Shown here: positions 35,329-44,780 of the stretch, piece by piece | How the letters are laid out: each line of letters begins with the position of its first letter | Position numbering within the stretch: the stretch's first letter is position 1 | Source: Acidobacteriota bacterium | Lineage (GTDB): Bacteria > Acidobacteriota > Terriglobia > Terriglobales > Acidobacteriaceae | Reading direction: 5' to 3' | Assembly (NCBI GenBank): GCA_003225005.1 | Contig: QIAN01000205.1 | Span: 1 to 64,000 of the forward strand | Length of the DNA stretch: 64,000 nt | The notes under the pieces: generated by a model | What the model saw: only the letters and a program-made list of their open reading frames with translations | What the model was told of the DNA's origin: nothing | Database searches by the model: none | Translations under genes and position numbers: made by a program

Positions 35329-36963
35329 TCAGCGGAAGATGTAGTACAGAACAGCCACCGTCACTGCGAGGACCGTTGCGATTAAGCGCGGGTCTCGCAA
35401 GCCTTTAAACGGTTCCTGAGTGACAGCGGACAGGGGGTGATCCCAGGTAAAGCCATCCACCGATTCGTGCGGAGGTGCCGGCGTGAGGAGGGTGACCACA
35501 ACGTAGACGACGCTGCAAATACAAAACATCCACCAGGCCTGCATCATGAACGGAATACCCCAGCGGTGAGTAACGATCTTCTCCGTGCCGAACGCAGGGA
35601 GGTCCAGGATGAACGCGATCGCTCCCATCGCAAAGCCGCAAATCAGCGTGTAGAGGGAAGCTTGCTTGGTGCCTCGCCGCCACAGCACACCCCAGAGAAA
35701 AACGACGGTGATCGGAGGTGCCAAGTCAGCCGCGATGGCATTGATCGCTTCAAAGATGCTCGAGTATCGCCCCCCTTGGGTTGACCAAGCCATAGCCAGC
35801 AGCATGACGACAACGGAACTGATTCGGCCGATTGTCACCTGCGCGCGATCGGATGTGCCCGGTCGTAGCCGAGCCACTATGTCAACCGCCACCAGGGTTC
35901 CGATGCTGTTGAGAGCGGCTGCGACGGCGCTCATTAGGGCTGCTAAGACTGCCGCAGTGATCACCCCCCGCACTCCTGTCGGGATCAATTGCTCAATGAG
36001 CACCGGCAGCGCCTGGTTGCTCTCGCTCCCGATGATGTTATGAAACAGTACGTATGCGATGACGCCAGGCAGCACGAGCAGAAAAACAGGCAGGATCTTT
36101 AGGAATCCCGCAAAGAGGGGGCCCAATTGTGCATCTTCTGAGCTGCGCGCTCCTAACACTCTCTGAACAATCGTTTGGTCTGTGCACCAATACCAGATGC
36201 CGAGAATCGGGTAACCAAGCAGCACGGCATACCAGCTAAGACCAGCCGAGTCGTGCGAGTGCAGCATCGATAATTGTTCCGGCTTCGCAGCAGCCCTGAA
36301 CTGCCCTAAGGAATGGATACCGTGGCCGGACAATGCGGCCAGCGAGAACGCCAAAATCAATAGCGCTCCCAGTATCAGGATCACAGTATTGACAGTCTCG
36401 GTGATGACCACGGCTCGCAGCCCCCCGAGCACGGTATAAATCGCGACGACTGCGGAAATAATCACGATCGACGTGACGACGTTAATACCGAAAAAGCGGT
36501 GGAAAACGGCAGCTCCGGCGTACAAACTCATCCCAATGTGGATGAACAGGGCTGCGACAATTGCCATGAAGGCCAAGAATGAGCGCGACGCGGGACTATA
36601 CCGGCGCTCCAGAAATTCCGGTAAAGTTGCTATACGGGTTCGAAAATAGAACGGCGCAAAAACGAGCGATAGCAGGATGAGCGTGTACGATGCCATCCAT
36701 TCGAAGTTCCCCCAAACAAGACCTTCATTGTAACCAGAGGCCGTAAGTCCAACCAGGTGGATGGTCGAAATGTTGGAAGCAAACAGAGCCGCACCGACTA
36801 ATGGCCATGACAGCGATCGTCCGGCGAGAAAAAAAACGTTGCCCGTGATTTTGATCCGACGCACTGACAGCAGGCCAATGGTCAATATGCCAGACATGTA
36901 CAGCAGAATAATCGCGACGTCGAGCGCAGGGATTGTAAGGGTAGGTTGCACGGCGTAGCTCAT
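35329..36963 (-). CDS. sodium:solute symporter (SSS family), probable sugar importer
   Basis: A 544-residue protein with about 14 membrane segments, the full length of SglT-like transporters. Seen motifs are FFLAGRSLSWPLVGAALFAS, NISTIHLVGLTASGYNEG, GYPILGIWYWCTDQTIVQRV and the ALMSAVAAALNSIGTLVAVD helix with the sodium-site serines. The WCTDQ motif is typical of sodium/sugar members. In this setting it probably carries L-fucose or a related monosaccharide over the inner membrane. It is transcribed with the fuconolactonase gene. Confidence 0.92.
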   Translation of the reverse strand: MSYAVQPTLTIPALDVAIILLYMSGILTIGLLSVRRIKITGNVFFLAGRSLSWPLVGAALFASNISTIHLVGLTASGYNEGLVWGNFEWMASYTLILLSLVFAPFYFRTRIATLPEFLERRYSPASRSFLAFMAIVAALFIHIGMSLYAGAAVFHRFFGINVVTSIVIISAVVAIYTVLGGLRAVVITETVNTVILILGALLILAFSLAALSGHGIHSLGQFRAAAKPEQLSMLHSHDSAGLSWYAVLLGYPILGIWYWCTDQTIVQRVLGARSSEDAQLGPLFAGFLKILPVFLLVLPGVIAYVLFHNIIGSESNQALPVLIEQLIPTGVRGVITAAVLAALMSAVAAALNSIGTLVAVDIVARLRPGTSDRAQVTIGRISSVVVMLLAMAWSTQGGRYSSIFEAINAIAADLAPPITVVFLWGVLWRRGTKQASLYTLICGFAMGAIAFILDLPAFGTEKIVTHRWGIPFMMQAWWMFCICSVVYVVVTLLTPAPPHESVDGFTWDHPLSAVTQEPFKGLRDPRLIATVLAVTVAVLYYIFR

Positions 36964-37400
36964 TCGTAAGATCCAGTGCGAGCAGTTGATGGGTGCACGT
37001 TACCTGCTCGTTTGTGTCGTAGGAGGCATGCGATCGGTGTACGCAGTCGTTTGGTCATATGGTCTTTGCATCCGCTGAGCTATTTGACGCGAGGAGTTCG
37101 GCAGAAAACTCGCTCTACGCCTGAGATTCTGCACAAAAAAACATGCTTGCCGCTGCTCCTAAAGTCTTGTGAGCCATTGCCGCACAAATCTTGGGTCGCA
37201 CAGTGCGGTGACCAGTCCAATAGATGGCACCGCGCATCGCTTCACGGCGTTTGGATGGGCCAATACGACCGCGAACTTTACCACTCATGAATTCTGAATG
37301 TCAAGATTTCCGCATTGCGAAGATCCTACTCGGCCCTTTGAATCAGTGTTCTGCTAAGAAATCTCAAGAGTAGTCTCTGACGTGAGCCCACCAGTATGGC
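36964..37400. other. divergent intergenic region of the symporter and dehydrogenase operons
   Basis: No gene is supported. The promoter of the rightward operon lies at its end (37401). For the leftward operon no clear promoter was found. GGTCATATGGTC near 37052-37063 has two TGGTC half-sites in direct orientation and could be a weak regulator site. Confidence 0.4.
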
Positions 37401-37456
37401 TTGACCGAGGATGGATGGTGTTCTAGAATTGACCGCGGCGTATGGCTGGACCAATA
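37401..37456 (+). promoter_or_regulatory. promoter with GntR/FadR-like operator before the alcohol dehydrogenase
   Basis: TTGACC (37401-37406), a 17-base spacer and TAGAAT (37424-37429) form a near-consensus promoter. TATGGCTGGACCAATA (37441-37456) lies 11 bases after the -10 and keeps TGG-N5-CCA of the palindrome found at both receptor promoters. The dehydrogenase ATG follows at 37498. Confidence 0.6.
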
Positions 37457-37497
37457 TCGACAACTCTCCGACTAGCCGCACTTCGAGGAATCCTTTT

Positions 37498-38481
37498 ATG
37501 AGAAGAATTCGGCTGAATGCTCCGGGCGAGTTTGTCGACCTCACCGTTCCACGCCCAGTGCCTTCCAGGGGACAAGTCCTGGTTCGAGTTCATCGAGTCG
37601 GGGTTTGTGGAAGCGATTTCCATGCTCTTGCTGGAAGACACCCAATATACACCTACCCACGTGTCCTGGGACACGAGCTTGCCGGCGAAATCGTGGAAGT
37701 GCCCGAGAATAAGCGAGGACTCCGCCCGGGCGATCGATGCGCGATCGAACCGTACATCAGTTGCGGCCAATGCCGCACCTGCAAAATGGGAAGAACGAAC
37801 TGTTGCGAACAGCTTCAGCTTCTCGGTGTACATGTCGATGGCGGCATGCAGGGCTTTTTAGGGGTCCCGATTGAGCTATTGCACAAATCAGAACTGCTGT
37901 CGCTTGATCAACTCGCTCTGGTCGAGACCTTGGGAATTGGGGCTCATGCCGTAAACAGAACCCAATTGCGGGCGGGTGAAGAGGTGCTGGTGGTCGGAGC
38001 CGGCCCCATCGGACTGGCGGTGTGTCAGTTCGCCGCCGCCATCGGGGCGAAAGTGGCAGTCATAGAAACCAACGATTGGCGCAGACACTTTGCACACAAA
38101 TTGGGTGTGGAAGCCTTACCTACGCCAGATGGACGACTAGCTGACGTGGTATTGGATGCTACGGGGAGCGCGGCCGTCATGGCAGACAGTCTGAACCATG
38201 TAGCTCCTGGAGGGCGGCTTGTTTTCGTGGGCTTAACGCGTGATCCCGTACGCATTGATGACGCGCTGCTACATCGGCGCGAAATCACGATTTATGCGAG
38301 CCGGAACAGTTGCGGACAATTCCCACCTATTATCCGCATGCTTGAAGAAAATAAGATTAATACCGAGCCCTGGATTACCGATCGGATCAGCCTTGACGAA
38401 GTGCCTGCGCGCTTCAAAGAGCTCTCCGAAAAAGTTGGGATGATGAAAGCGGTCGTGGAAGTTCGAGATAGCGATGGATAG
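37498..38481 (+). CDS. zinc-dependent medium-chain alcohol/sugar dehydrogenase
   Basis: A 327-residue MDR enzyme. ATG 37498 is chosen; the in-frame extension to 37411 covers the promoter. The catalytic zinc site is GVCGSDFHALAG and LGHELAGEIVE, and the structural zinc cysteines sit in CGQCRTCKMGRTNCC. The Rossmann motif is VLVVGAGPIGLAVCQFAA. It is slightly shorter than the usual 340-350 residues but has both domains. Close relatives oxidise polyols or sugars such as L-threonine, sorbitol or 3-keto sugars. In this cluster it may act on fucose, or on a keto-deoxy acid further down the pathway. Confidence 0.88.
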   Translation: MRRIRLNAPGEFVDLTVPRPVPSRGQVLVRVHRVGVCGSDFHALAGRHPIYTYPRVLGHELAGEIVEVPENKRGLRPGDRCAIEPYISCGQCRTCKMGRTNCCEQLQLLGVHVDGGMQGFLGVPIELLHKSELLSLDQLALVETLGIGAHAVNRTQLRAGEEVLVVGAGPIGLAVCQFAAAIGAKVAVIETNDWRRHFAHKLGVEALPTPDGRLADVVLDATGSAAVMADSLNHVAPGGRLVFVGLTRDPVRIDDALLHRREITIYASRNSCGQFPPIIRMLEENKINTEPWITDRISLDEVPARFKELSEKVGMMKAVVEVRDSDG

Positions 38482-38663
38482 CAGGCAAGCCGTATTCGAG
38501 CTCCAATGTGGGCTCGCCAGTCCCCGGACGCATTAGCACGATGCTGTCCAGCGTCGAGTACCACGAAATAAAAAGCAGTGCGGTTGTGAAACAAACGCTC
38601 GACCTCATGGCGCGCTCGACTCGTCATTGTGCGCTGAATCTCGATGTCAAGGCGTGAGTTTTT

Positions 38664-39602
38664 ATGGAACGCAATATTCTTGGACGGACCGGGATGAAGG
38701 TCTCCCGGCTGAGCTTCGGAGCCTCCTCTCTTGGTGGCGTTTTCCGTTCTGTCGATGAAAAGGAAGCCATCAAGGCGGTGCATGTGGCACTGGAATGCGG
38801 GATCAACTACTTCGACGTGGCGCCCGCATATGCGGGGACAGTCTCTGAGACAGTTCTGGGAAAAGCATTACGAGGCGTCAGGCGCGACCTGTATTATCTC
38901 TCGACGAAAGTGGGCAAGTATACCAAGCCCGGCACTTACGGCGAAGACACACTCGACTACTCACTCGCTCGGATTCGCAAGTCGATTGAGGAGAGTGCTG
39001 AACGCTTGGGGACTGACTATTTCGATCTGATTCACATCCACGATATCGAATACCAGGGGCGTAAGCACACCGAGTGGGCTCTCACCGAAGGCTATGAGTC
39101 GGTGCTGGAGTTGAAACGGGTAGGGCGTATAGGCGGCGTCAGCTTCGGAATTTATCCGGTAGATCTCTGGGTGAGAATTCTCTCTTCTCTCGATGTCGAT
39201 GCCGGCCTGGTCCATAACCACTACTGCCTGAACGACACGCGAATGACAGAACTGCTGCCCATGGCCGAGGCGAAGGGAATTGGAATCATCAATGGTTCTC
39301 CATTCGCCAGTGCCTTGTTGACAGACCGTGGACCCGCGGATTGGCATCCTGCAAGTGCTCAGGATCGAGCCACTTTCAAAACCGCGGCCGACTTCTGTCG
39401 AAAGCAAGGTAGTTCCATCGCGAAGCTAGCTCTACAATTTGCCAGCCAGAACCCCAGCCTTCCTACTACTCTTTTCAGCTCCGCGAATCCCGAATCTGTG
39501 CGACGCAACGTTGAATGGCATCAAGAACCGGTTGACCTGCAACTTGTAGCAGAAGTGCAGAAGCTGTTAAGACCCGTGCGCGACAAACAGTGGGACTACT
39601 AG
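38664..39602 (+). CDS. aldo/keto reductase, probable L-fucose/L-galactose 1-dehydrogenase
   Basis: A 312-residue AKR. The catalytic tetrad is visible as Asp and Tyr in NYFDVAPAYAG, Lys in YYLSTKVGKY and His in DLIHIHDIEY. The N-terminal LGRTGMKVSRLSFGASSLGG and the IHIHD strand are typical of L-galactose dehydrogenases and bacterial D-threo-aldose (L-fucose) dehydrogenases. That activity would make L-fucono-lactone, the substrate of the lactonase at 34380. It lies 182 bases behind the alcohol dehydrogenase and is followed by a strong terminator. Confidence 0.87.
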   Translation: MERNILGRTGMKVSRLSFGASSLGGVFRSVDEKEAIKAVHVALECGINYFDVAPAYAGTVSETVLGKALRGVRRDLYYLSTKVGKYTKPGTYGEDTLDYSLARIRKSIEESAERLGTDYFDLIHIHDIEYQGRKHTEWALTEGYESVLELKRVGRIGGVSFGIYPVDLWVRILSSLDVDAGLVHNHYCLNDTRMTELLPMAEAKGIGIINGSPFASALLTDRGPADWHPASAQDRATFKTAADFCRKQGSSIAKLALQFASQNPSLPTTLFSSANPESVRRNVEWHQEPVDLQLVAEVQKLLRPVRDKQWDY

Positions 39603-39737
39603 GCGAGTTGAACGGGCTGTGGTTTGCCGGAACTGCCGAATCTGACGGCGAGTGGCGCACTCGTGGATGATCATTTCTGCGACCACTCGAAGACCTGCAG
39701 CTGCAATGTCAGACTTAGATTATTAATCGTGCATTGC

Positions 39738-39776
39738 AAAGCCGAACTTCTCGAACCTGGGAAGTTCGGCTTTTGT
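39738..39776 (+). terminator. rho-independent terminator after the aldo/keto reductase gene
   Basis: AAAGCCGAACTTC and GAAGTTCGGCTTT form a 13-base-pair perfect stem around a ten-base loop, with T residues at the end. It separates the dehydrogenase genes from the fucosidase at 39858. Because the stem is flanked by A and T runs it could also serve the other strand. Confidence 0.88.
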
Positions 39777-39857
39777 CATCGAGTGAATGACGGCTAAACG
39801 CACCGAGCCATCGAGGCCCTTCCTCAAGGCAACTATTTCCGGAGGCAGGAGGAATCA

Positions 39858-41450
39858 ATGGACGACAACACGAGAAGGTCTTTCCTAAAAAGTTTGGGGA
39901 TTGCCTCCGTTATGGCTACCAAGCGGATCCGTCATGTGTTCGCGAGCAACTCAGCCACATCGGCGTTAGCCCAAGGTTACGTTCCTCCGCGTGGAAACAT
40001 CCGGGTGCCGGAATCGGACGATCAATGGAAAGCAGTGAAAGATTACGTTGACGAACCCGGTCCGGAATACCGACATGCTTCCGAATCCGCCTTCGAGGCG
40101 TTTCGCGATATTAAATATGGCGTGCGGATCCACTGGGGGCTGTACGCACTCAAGGAGTGGTGGGACACTAGTTGGCTATTTCTGAAATTGTCGCCTGCGG
40201 AGAAGCAGGAATATCAGGAGCATTACAAAACTTGGAATCCCACAGGGTTCAACGCTGATGAATGGATGAAGTTCTTCAAAGAGAATGGGATGAAGATGTT
40301 TGCCATCACTTGCAATCATCACGAAGGCTTCTCCATGTACGACACAAAAAGGAGAGTAACGAGTCGTGTTGACTGGACGGCACCGGGGGGACCTAAACTC
40401 CAGAATTGCGACCTGGCTTACAGCATTATGGAGACGCCGTTCAAGCGAGACGTAGTAAGAGAAGTGTGCGATGCGGGTCGCAGGCAAGGGCTAAAGATCG
40501 ATCTCTATTTTTCTCATCCGAACTGGTACGATGCAGACTTTCGTCCCTTTTGCAGACATCCCTTGCTGCCGGGATCGTATGGTATTCCGGATCTTACGCA
40601 AGAAGAACAAACGCGGATGATGGCGCATCATCGTCAGCAACTTACGGAGTTGCTGACGAACTACGGCAAGATCGATATGGTGTGTCTGGACATGTGGCTG
40701 GGGAAAGAGGTGTGGCCTCAATTGCGAGAGACGATGTTGGCACTCCGTAAGCTTCAACCGGATGTAATGTTTCGCGCACGCGGCATCGGTAATTACGGTG
40801 ACTACTACACACCCGAACGCTATGTGCCTGGCGGAAAAGGAACGACGGATATACCTTGGTTCGTAATCTATCCGTTAGGCCGCGGCTTCTCTTATAGCGG
40901 GGCCGATGACCATTTCAAGGGCAGCAGGTGGGTCATCCAAAATCTCGCCGACACAGTGGCGAAGGGCGGCAATTTCATGGTCGGTATCGGTCCAGACCGC
41001 AATGGCACGTTCAGTCCCACGGCGATGAGTCAACTGGAGGAAGTCGGCCAATGGCTGAAGGTAAATGGCGAAGCGATTTACGAAACGAGGCCGCGGCCGG
41101 GTGATTTGTGGAAAGAAGGTGACGACGTTTCCCTTGCCGAATCCAGGCCCAAAAATGGCGAACAGCCTGCTGTAACCAGCGAAAATGGTCCGATTCGTTT
41201 TACTCGCCGCAAGGATGAACGAGCGCTGTACGCCATCTGTTTGCAATGGCCTGGTCCAACGCTAAGGTTGAGGACTGTCGGGGCAGCCCAAAGTACCAAG
41301 ATCACCCTGCTCGGTGTGAACCAATCATTGAAATGGCACGACGACACCTCTGGTGGAATGGTTATCGAGACTCCGAGTACACTTCAAGATGAAGCGAAAC
41401 GGCCTTGCAAAGTGGCATGGACCTTCAGAATTGAAGGCGAACAGGCTTAG
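39858..41450 (+). CDS. GH29-type alpha-L-fucosidase, divergent, TAT-exported (copy 3)
   Basis: A 530-residue protein with a twin-arginine signal (NTRRSFLKSLG) and AGGAGGAA just before ATG 39858. The barrel has KYGVRIHWGLYALKEWWDTS, MFAITCNHHEGFSMYDT, LYFSHPNWYD and the probable nucleophile Asp278 in IDMVCLDMWLG. The late motif is GGNFMVGIGPDRNGTFSP. It is clearly the most distant of the three copies; the conserved EWY after the HWG motif is replaced. It may act on a different fucosyl linkage or on another 6-deoxy sugar. The GntR regulator gene lies 140 bases downstream. Confidence 0.88.
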   Translation: MDDNTRRSFLKSLGIASVMATKRIRHVFASNSATSALAQGYVPPRGNIRVPESDDQWKAVKDYVDEPGPEYRHASESAFEAFRDIKYGVRIHWGLYALKEWWDTSWLFLKLSPAEKQEYQEHYKTWNPTGFNADEWMKFFKENGMKMFAITCNHHEGFSMYDTKRRVTSRVDWTAPGGPKLQNCDLAYSIMETPFKRDVVREVCDAGRRQGLKIDLYFSHPNWYDADFRPFCRHPLLPGSYGIPDLTQEEQTRMMAHHRQQLTELLTNYGKIDMVCLDMWLGKEVWPQLRETMLALRKLQPDVMFRARGIGNYGDYYTPERYVPGGKGTTDIPWFVIYPLGRGFSYSGADDHFKGSRWVIQNLADTVAKGGNFMVGIGPDRNGTFSPTAMSQLEEVGQWLKVNGEAIYETRPRPGDLWKEGDDVSLAESRPKNGEQPAVTSENGPIRFTRRKDERALYAICLQWPGPTLRLRTVGAAQSTKITLLGVNQSLKWHDDTSGGMVIETPSTLQDEAKRPCKVAWTFRIEGEQA

Positions 41451-41590
41451 TGCGGATCGTTCGGGAAGCTCTCTAATCAGGCGGTGCAGTAGCAGAGTTG
41501 CTGTACGAATTGTGTGAATCTCGCTAAAATGAACCCTGCTTTTGTTTTTTCCTGGAAGCACAATACGGCACCGCCTGTCGCGCACATGGC

Positions 41591-42298
41591 ATGGCATCTT
41601 CCCAACAGACCCGCCGCAAGACGCCCGCTGATACCCGGATTACGGCAAAAATACTTGAGAGGATGAAACGCCTCATCTCGACCGGGGCGGTTGTGCCGGG
41701 AGCAAAGTTTCCCCCTGAACGTGAACTGGCGAAAGAGTTTGGCGTAAACCGAGCCTCATTGCGCCAGGCCTTGAAAGTGCTTGAGATAATGGGTGTCCTG
41801 ACCCAGAGGGTGGGCGATGGGACGTACCTGAGCGCCAGCGCCGAAGCGACCCTTAAAGAGCCGCTCGATTTTCTCATCCTGTTAGATGACCTCTCCCATC
41901 ATGAGCTGTTGGAGACGCGGATGATCGTCGAACCGGAGCTCGCGGCCCGGGCAGCTCAGCGCGCCACCGCGGAGGACCTGATCGGGCTCCGAAAGGCGAT
42001 TGTCGCGATGGAGCATTGCCGGACAAACGAAGAGAGGTTGGATGCAGACCTCGCATTCCATGAATGTATTTTTCGCGCCAGCGGCAATCGAATCTGTCAT
42101 TTGTTGTTTAGAGTGATCCACCGCAACTTGCTGACCAGCATGGCCCAGTTTTCCACGCGCGTGAACCTCGATCGGCCGCTGGCTTTTCACAAGCGAATCT
42201 ATGCGGCGATTCAGGACCGAAATTCGGAAGAAGCACGGCGCCAGATGCTGGATCACATTGCCGACACCAAAGCACTCCTGACCTCGGCGACGAAGTAG
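41591..42298 (+). CDS. GntR-family (FadR/FCD-type) transcriptional regulator
   Basis: A 235-residue regulator. Residues 18-85 form the winged helix, with PGAKFPPERELAKEFGVN and RASLRQALKVLEIMGVLTQR. Residues 95-230 form the all-helical FCD ligand domain, with metal/ligand-binding Asp and His in DADLAFHECI, AFHKRIYAAI and MLDHIADT. FadR-type proteins bind TGGT-N3-ACCA-like palindromes and release them when a sugar acid or similar ligand binds. Such sites lie in front of several island genes, so this is the likely local repressor, perhaps sensing fucose, fuconate or a keto-deoxy acid. Confidence 0.9.
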   Translation: MASSQQTRRKTPADTRITAKILERMKRLISTGAVVPGAKFPPERELAKEFGVNRASLRQALKVLEIMGVLTQRVGDGTYLSASAEATLKEPLDFLILLDDLSHHELLETRMIVEPELAARAAQRATAEDLIGLRKAIVAMEHCRTNEERLDADLAFHECIFRASGNRICHLLFRVIHRNLLTSMAQFSTRVNLDRPLAFHKRIYAAIQDRNSEEARRQMLDHIADTKALLTSATK

Positions 42299-42303
42299 GA
42301 CAC

Positions 42304-42324
42304 ATTGATCCAACCAATTACGAC
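42304..42324. promoter_or_regulatory. GntR-like operator, exact copy of the receptor 2 site
   Basis: These 21 bases are the perfect reverse complement of 46431-46451 in front of TonB receptor 2; the core reads ATTGATCCAACCAAT. The site starts five bases after the gntR stop codon and 160 bases before the beta-helix gene. It could be an auxiliary operator for that gene. Confidence 0.6.
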
Positions 42325-42435
42325 GTGAGACGCTCGCACCGCTCCATTTTCATTGTCAAGCTTCTTCAGTGCCCGACAATCTGTTGCCTCTGTGTGTGCC
42401 AGTTTCTCGGCATGCACTTCTTTCCGCCCTTCTGC

Positions 42436-42478
42436 TTGACTTCCTAAATAACCGGTGTACGATTTGGTTCGTCCATTG
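42436..42478 (+). promoter_or_regulatory. promoter and operator-like site before the beta-helix gene
   Basis: TTGACT (42436-42441), a 16-base spacer and TACGAT (42458-42463) form a plausible promoter. TTGGTTCGTCCAT (42464-42476) follows at once and is a degenerate match to the TTGGT-N3-ACCAA site. The gene starts at 42486. Confidence 0.45.
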
Positions 42479-42485
42479 TGCTCCT

Positions 42486-44762
42486 ATGAAACGTCGAGAA
42501 TTCTTGAAGCTCAGTGCCACCGCTGCTCTGGCTGGTGTTTACAGCCAAGGCGAAACTCTGATCGCTGCGGGCGCGCCGGAGTTGGGCGAAGCCGCTACTT
42601 TCTATGTTTCTTCTTCCGGGAATGACAAGAGCCCTGGGACTAAGAAACTGCCCTTTGCAACCCTTCACCGCGCACAAGAGGCTGTTCGGCAATCACGGAA
42701 CAGCCCCGCTCCGGTCAGAGTGTTGGTTCGGGAAGGCACCTACTACTTGAAGAGTGCGCTGACTTTCGGTCGGGAGGATTCCGGCAGCAAGGAAGCGCCG
42801 ATGATTTATACCGCCTATCCCGGGGAGCGCGTGACAATCAGCGGCGGACGCAAGCTGACGTGCAACTGGAACCCATATAAGAACGGCATCATGATGGCCT
42901 CAGTTCCATCAGGGCTGGAGTTCACGCAGCTGTTCATCAACGGTAAACGCCAGACTCGTGCCCGGTATCCGAATTACGATCCCTCGAATCCTGGGAAGTC
43001 GGGATATGTTCAGGCGGCAGGTCCGATCCGCGCTGGTACCGTGAACCCAGATGCGGGTCTGGACGACGACATGACATTTTCCACTCAAGCCCCCAGGGGA
43101 ATACGATTCGACCCCGCCACGTTTACAAAAAAAAGGTGGGCGAATCTACAGGAGGCGGAGATCCACATTTTCCAAGCTGCTTACTGGGGAAACCTGCAAT
43201 GGAAGATCAAGGGCATCGACTTCAGCACCGATTCGATCTGGTTCGGCGATGGCGGTCAACAAATTGGCGCTAAGTGGAGCCATAATCCCGCGGTTCTTAA
43301 CGAAAGCTCACGGTTTTTTATCGACAATGTATTTGAGGAACTGGACGTGCCAGGCGAGTGGTTCCTAGACAAGCAGAAGGGCATTCTTTACTACTATCCC
43401 GAGCCGGGCACTGATTTGCGAAGGGCACTTGTGGAAGTGCCCGTTCTGGAGCAGGCGATACAGTTTACCGGTACGCAGCACGATCCTGTGGAGCACGTGT
43501 CTCTGCATGGTTTCCACATTGCGCACACCGCTACGACTTATCTGAAAGCCTATGAGGTCCCGTCGCTTAGCGACTGGGCGATTCGGCGCAGTGGCTCAGT
43601 CTTTGCCGAAGGTACCCGCAACTGCTCAATTGAGGCTTGCTGGTTTGATGCCATCGGAGGCAACGCCGTTTTCGTCAACAACTACAACCGCGAATTCTCG
43701 GTGGTTGGATGCAGATTCACAGAGACAGGCGATAGTGCGATCTGCTTTGTAGGCGACCTGGAAAAAACGAATGGTACACAGCGCGCCTTCCCTTATGAAT
43801 GCCGAGCAGCTGACAACTTGATTCATGATTGTGGTTATTACGGGAAGCAGATTGCTGGCGTTTATGTTTCCCGCGCCAAGCGAATCACGGTCAGCCACAA
43901 CCTGATATACAACATGCCCCGGGCGGCCATCTGCATCGGCGACGGTACATGGGGGGGGCACGTCATCGAATACAACCAGACTCATGACACGGTGCGCGAG
44001 ACCAGTGACCACGGTCCCTTCAACGCGTGGGGCCGGGATCGGGGTTGGGCTTTAGGCCAGTCTCACGCTCCCTACACTTCGGATCGCAGCCTCGATGTCT
44101 GGGAGGCCCTCGTCGACGCCATGGAACCTGTGATCGTTCGCAACAATTTCTTCGATGAAAAGTCGGGGTGGGGGCTCGATCTGGATGACGGTGCTACGAA
44201 CTACGAGATTTACAACAACATCTCGGTAGGTGGCGTCAGCATGAAGCTGCGCGAGGGAGCGTATCGGAAGGTCTACAACAACATCTGGTACCTTTCGAAA
44301 GGGGCCCCATGCTTTCACGTTGGAAACAACTATAACCACGATCAGTATTTTAACAACATCACAGTCATGCATCCCGGCAGCACCAAATGGCCGGATGGAT
44401 GGCCGTGGTGGCCGCAGATGGTTTACTCGATCATCGCGCCTCCGACGGTTGGACCTTGGCTCGAAAAGATCGATAACAATTGTTTCTATTGTGTTGGTGG
44501 AGAATTTCAGGCAGTGGTAGACCAGCTACGCTCGGAAGATGGTAGACGCAACGCGAAACGCTACAACCTGGAGGAATGGCAAAAGCTAGGCTTTGACCAG
44601 CACTCCATGTTTGCCGATCCACTTTTCGTCGACCCCGAAAACCACGATTTCCAAGTGCGCCCGGAATCACCAGCGCTGAAGTTGGGTTTCAAAAACTTCG
44701 AGATGGGCAAATGGGGATTGACGGACGGATTTCCTGAGCAGTGGCGAAAATCAACAAGCTAG
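42486..44762 (+). CDS. TAT-exported right-handed beta-helix glycosidase-like protein (GH141-like)
   Basis: A 758-residue protein. ATG 42486 gives a twin-arginine signal (KRREFLKLSATAALAG); the 39 upstream in-frame codons are left out. The mature part begins FYVSSSGNDKSPGTKKLPFA and has VREGTYYLKSALTFGREDSG and IYTAYPGERVTISGG, then many right-handed beta-helix turns, for example NLIHDCGYYGKQIAGVYVS and NNIWYLSKGAPCFHVGNNYN. This start pattern is known to me from GH141 (alpha-L-fucosidase or xylanase) and related pectate-lyase-like proteins. With three GH29 genes nearby, a fucosidase role is attractive but unproven. The mutarotase gene follows 18 bases later. Confidence 0.82.
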   Translation: MKRREFLKLSATAALAGVYSQGETLIAAGAPELGEAATFYVSSSGNDKSPGTKKLPFATLHRAQEAVRQSRNSPAPVRVLVREGTYYLKSALTFGREDSGSKEAPMIYTAYPGERVTISGGRKLTCNWNPYKNGIMMASVPSGLEFTQLFINGKRQTRARYPNYDPSNPGKSGYVQAAGPIRAGTVNPDAGLDDDMTFSTQAPRGIRFDPATFTKKRWANLQEAEIHIFQAAYWGNLQWKIKGIDFSTDSIWFGDGGQQIGAKWSHNPAVLNESSRFFIDNVFEELDVPGEWFLDKQKGILYYYPEPGTDLRRALVEVPVLEQAIQFTGTQHDPVEHVSLHGFHIAHTATTYLKAYEVPSLSDWAIRRSGSVFAEGTRNCSIEACWFDAIGGNAVFVNNYNREFSVVGCRFTETGDSAICFVGDLEKTNGTQRAFPYECRAADNLIHDCGYYGKQIAGVYVSRAKRITVSHNLIYNMPRAAICIGDGTWGGHVIEYNQTHDTVRETSDHGPFNAWGRDRGWALGQSHAPYTSDRSLDVWEALVDAMEPVIVRNNFFDEKSGWGLDLDDGATNYEIYNNISVGGVSMKLREGAYRKVYNNIWYLSKGAPCFHVGNNYNHDQYFNNITVMHPGSTKWPDGWPWWPQMVYSIIAPPTVGPWLEKIDNNCFYCVGGEFQAVVDQLRSEDGRRNAKRYNLEEWQKLGFDQHSMFADPLFVDPENHDFQVRPESPALKLGFKNFEMGKWGLTDGFPEQWRKSTS

Positions 44763-44780
44763 TAACTCGACGAGGAACCA

